Positions 19,837 through 19,994 of a stretch of 19,994 nt of DNA are shown piece by piece. The notes under the pieces are model-generated. The model worked only from the letters and a program-made list of their open reading frames with translations, did no database searches and had not been told where the DNA came from. The stretch covers positions 1 to 19,994 of the forward strand of contig SICW01000006.1 in assembly GCA_009691355.1 (NCBI GenBank), in the 5' to 3' direction. The position numbers were made by a program, and so were the translations under genes. How positions within the stretch are numbered: the stretch's first letter is position 1; every line of letters begins with the position of its first letter. Source of the stretch: Candidatus Woesearchaeota archaeon (GTDB lineage: Archaea > Nanobdellota > Nanobdellia > SCGC-AAA011-G17 > GW2011-AR17).

Positions 19837-19994
19837 TTATTCGTACTTTCTTTTGTTGCTCTTATTCTTAGTAAAAGATCAGTAGCAGCTATAGAAGCAG
19901 CACAAGGTTGATGAGGAAGTTCTAAACCGGTTTCTAAGTGACGCTCTGCACGTTCCAGGTCTCCAAGATCAAAATACATTTTTCCTGTAAACAC
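19833..19994 (-). CDS. TPR-repeat protein, C-terminal end only
   Basis: The minus-strand frame enters at the window edge and runs 53 codons to a TAA at 19833. The text GKMYFDLGDLERAERHLETGLEL matches the tetratricopeptide repeat pattern (G-x-x-Y-x-x-x-G-x-x-x-x-A-x-x-x-x-x-x-A/G-L). It is followed by one more helix (AASIAATDLLLRIRA). The rest of the protein is outside the window, so its role is unknown beyond protein-protein contacts. Confidence 0.6.
   Translation of the reverse strand: MFTGKMYFDLGDLERAERHLETGLELPHQPCAASIAATDLLLRIRATKESTNN

Noticed and set aside
1..19994. CRISPR arrays, insertion sequences, tRNA or rRNA genes, origin repeats
   Set aside because: No regularly spaced direct repeats, transposase text, cloverleaf with a T-loop consensus or rRNA segments were seen; intergenic space is too small for most of these.

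Overview
The window reads as a compact, AT-rich archaeal chromosome segment. A small-genome, DPANN-like lineage is plausible, but that placement is inference. The archaeal evidence is threefold. First, there is a 4-demethylwyosine synthase (Twy1) with all six expected cysteines, a beta-CASP ribonuclease J and a stand-alone NFACT-R protein. Second, most transcription units have a TTTAAA or TTTATAAA box 27-32 bases upstream of the start codon, the spacing of leaderless archaeal transcripts. Third, Shine-Dalgarno-like sequences appear mainly at genes inside operons. Many enzymes are of bacterial type (PrxQ, AhpC-type peroxiredoxin, Fe/Mn superoxide dismutase, malic enzyme, PepA), as is common after transfer into archaea.

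Layout. 1-2048 (minus): RNase J (cut by the window edge), a RibD-like deaminase and a DUF192 protein. 2101-3056 (plus): a protein with a HEPN-like C-terminal half, then a glutaredoxin whose 3' end overlaps the convergent NFACT-R gene. 3013-4256 (minus): NFACT-R and a small HEAT-repeat protein whose two His-Glu pairs have the spacing seen in deoxyhypusine hydroxylase. 4257-4419 is a structured divergent intergenic region. 4420-7212 (plus): a DUF4346-like protein, an isopenicillin-N-synthase-like oxygenase and Twy1. 7209-9191: an unknown small protein, an AlaE-like membrane protein, a cytoplasmic-looking trypsin-like protease and a small His-rich membrane protein. 9232-13800 (plus): a YqeG-like HAD phosphatase, PrxQ, a ferredoxin-NADP reductase-like protein abutting PepA, an unknown protein and a divergent protein kinase-like protein. 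13817-14584 (minus): a lipoprotein gene split by an in-frame TAG. 14638-16124 (plus): malic enzyme plus a small partner. 16129-18920 (minus): a secreted beta-barrel-like protein, an unknown protein, and a ferredoxin / AhpC-type peroxiredoxin / superoxide dismutase operon. 18967-19994: a possible truncated minus-strand gene, a TrmB/PLD-C-terminal-like protein, a small coiled-coil protein and the end of a TPR protein.

How it fits together. The clearest functional theme is redox and oxygen defence: the Fd-Prx-SOD operon, PrxQ, glutaredoxin and the flavin reductase. RNA and translation quality functions (RNase J, NFACT-R, Twy1, perhaps the HEAT protein) form a second theme. No mobile element, CRISPR array, tRNA or rRNA was recognised. 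No gene-free stretch exceeds about 220 bases.
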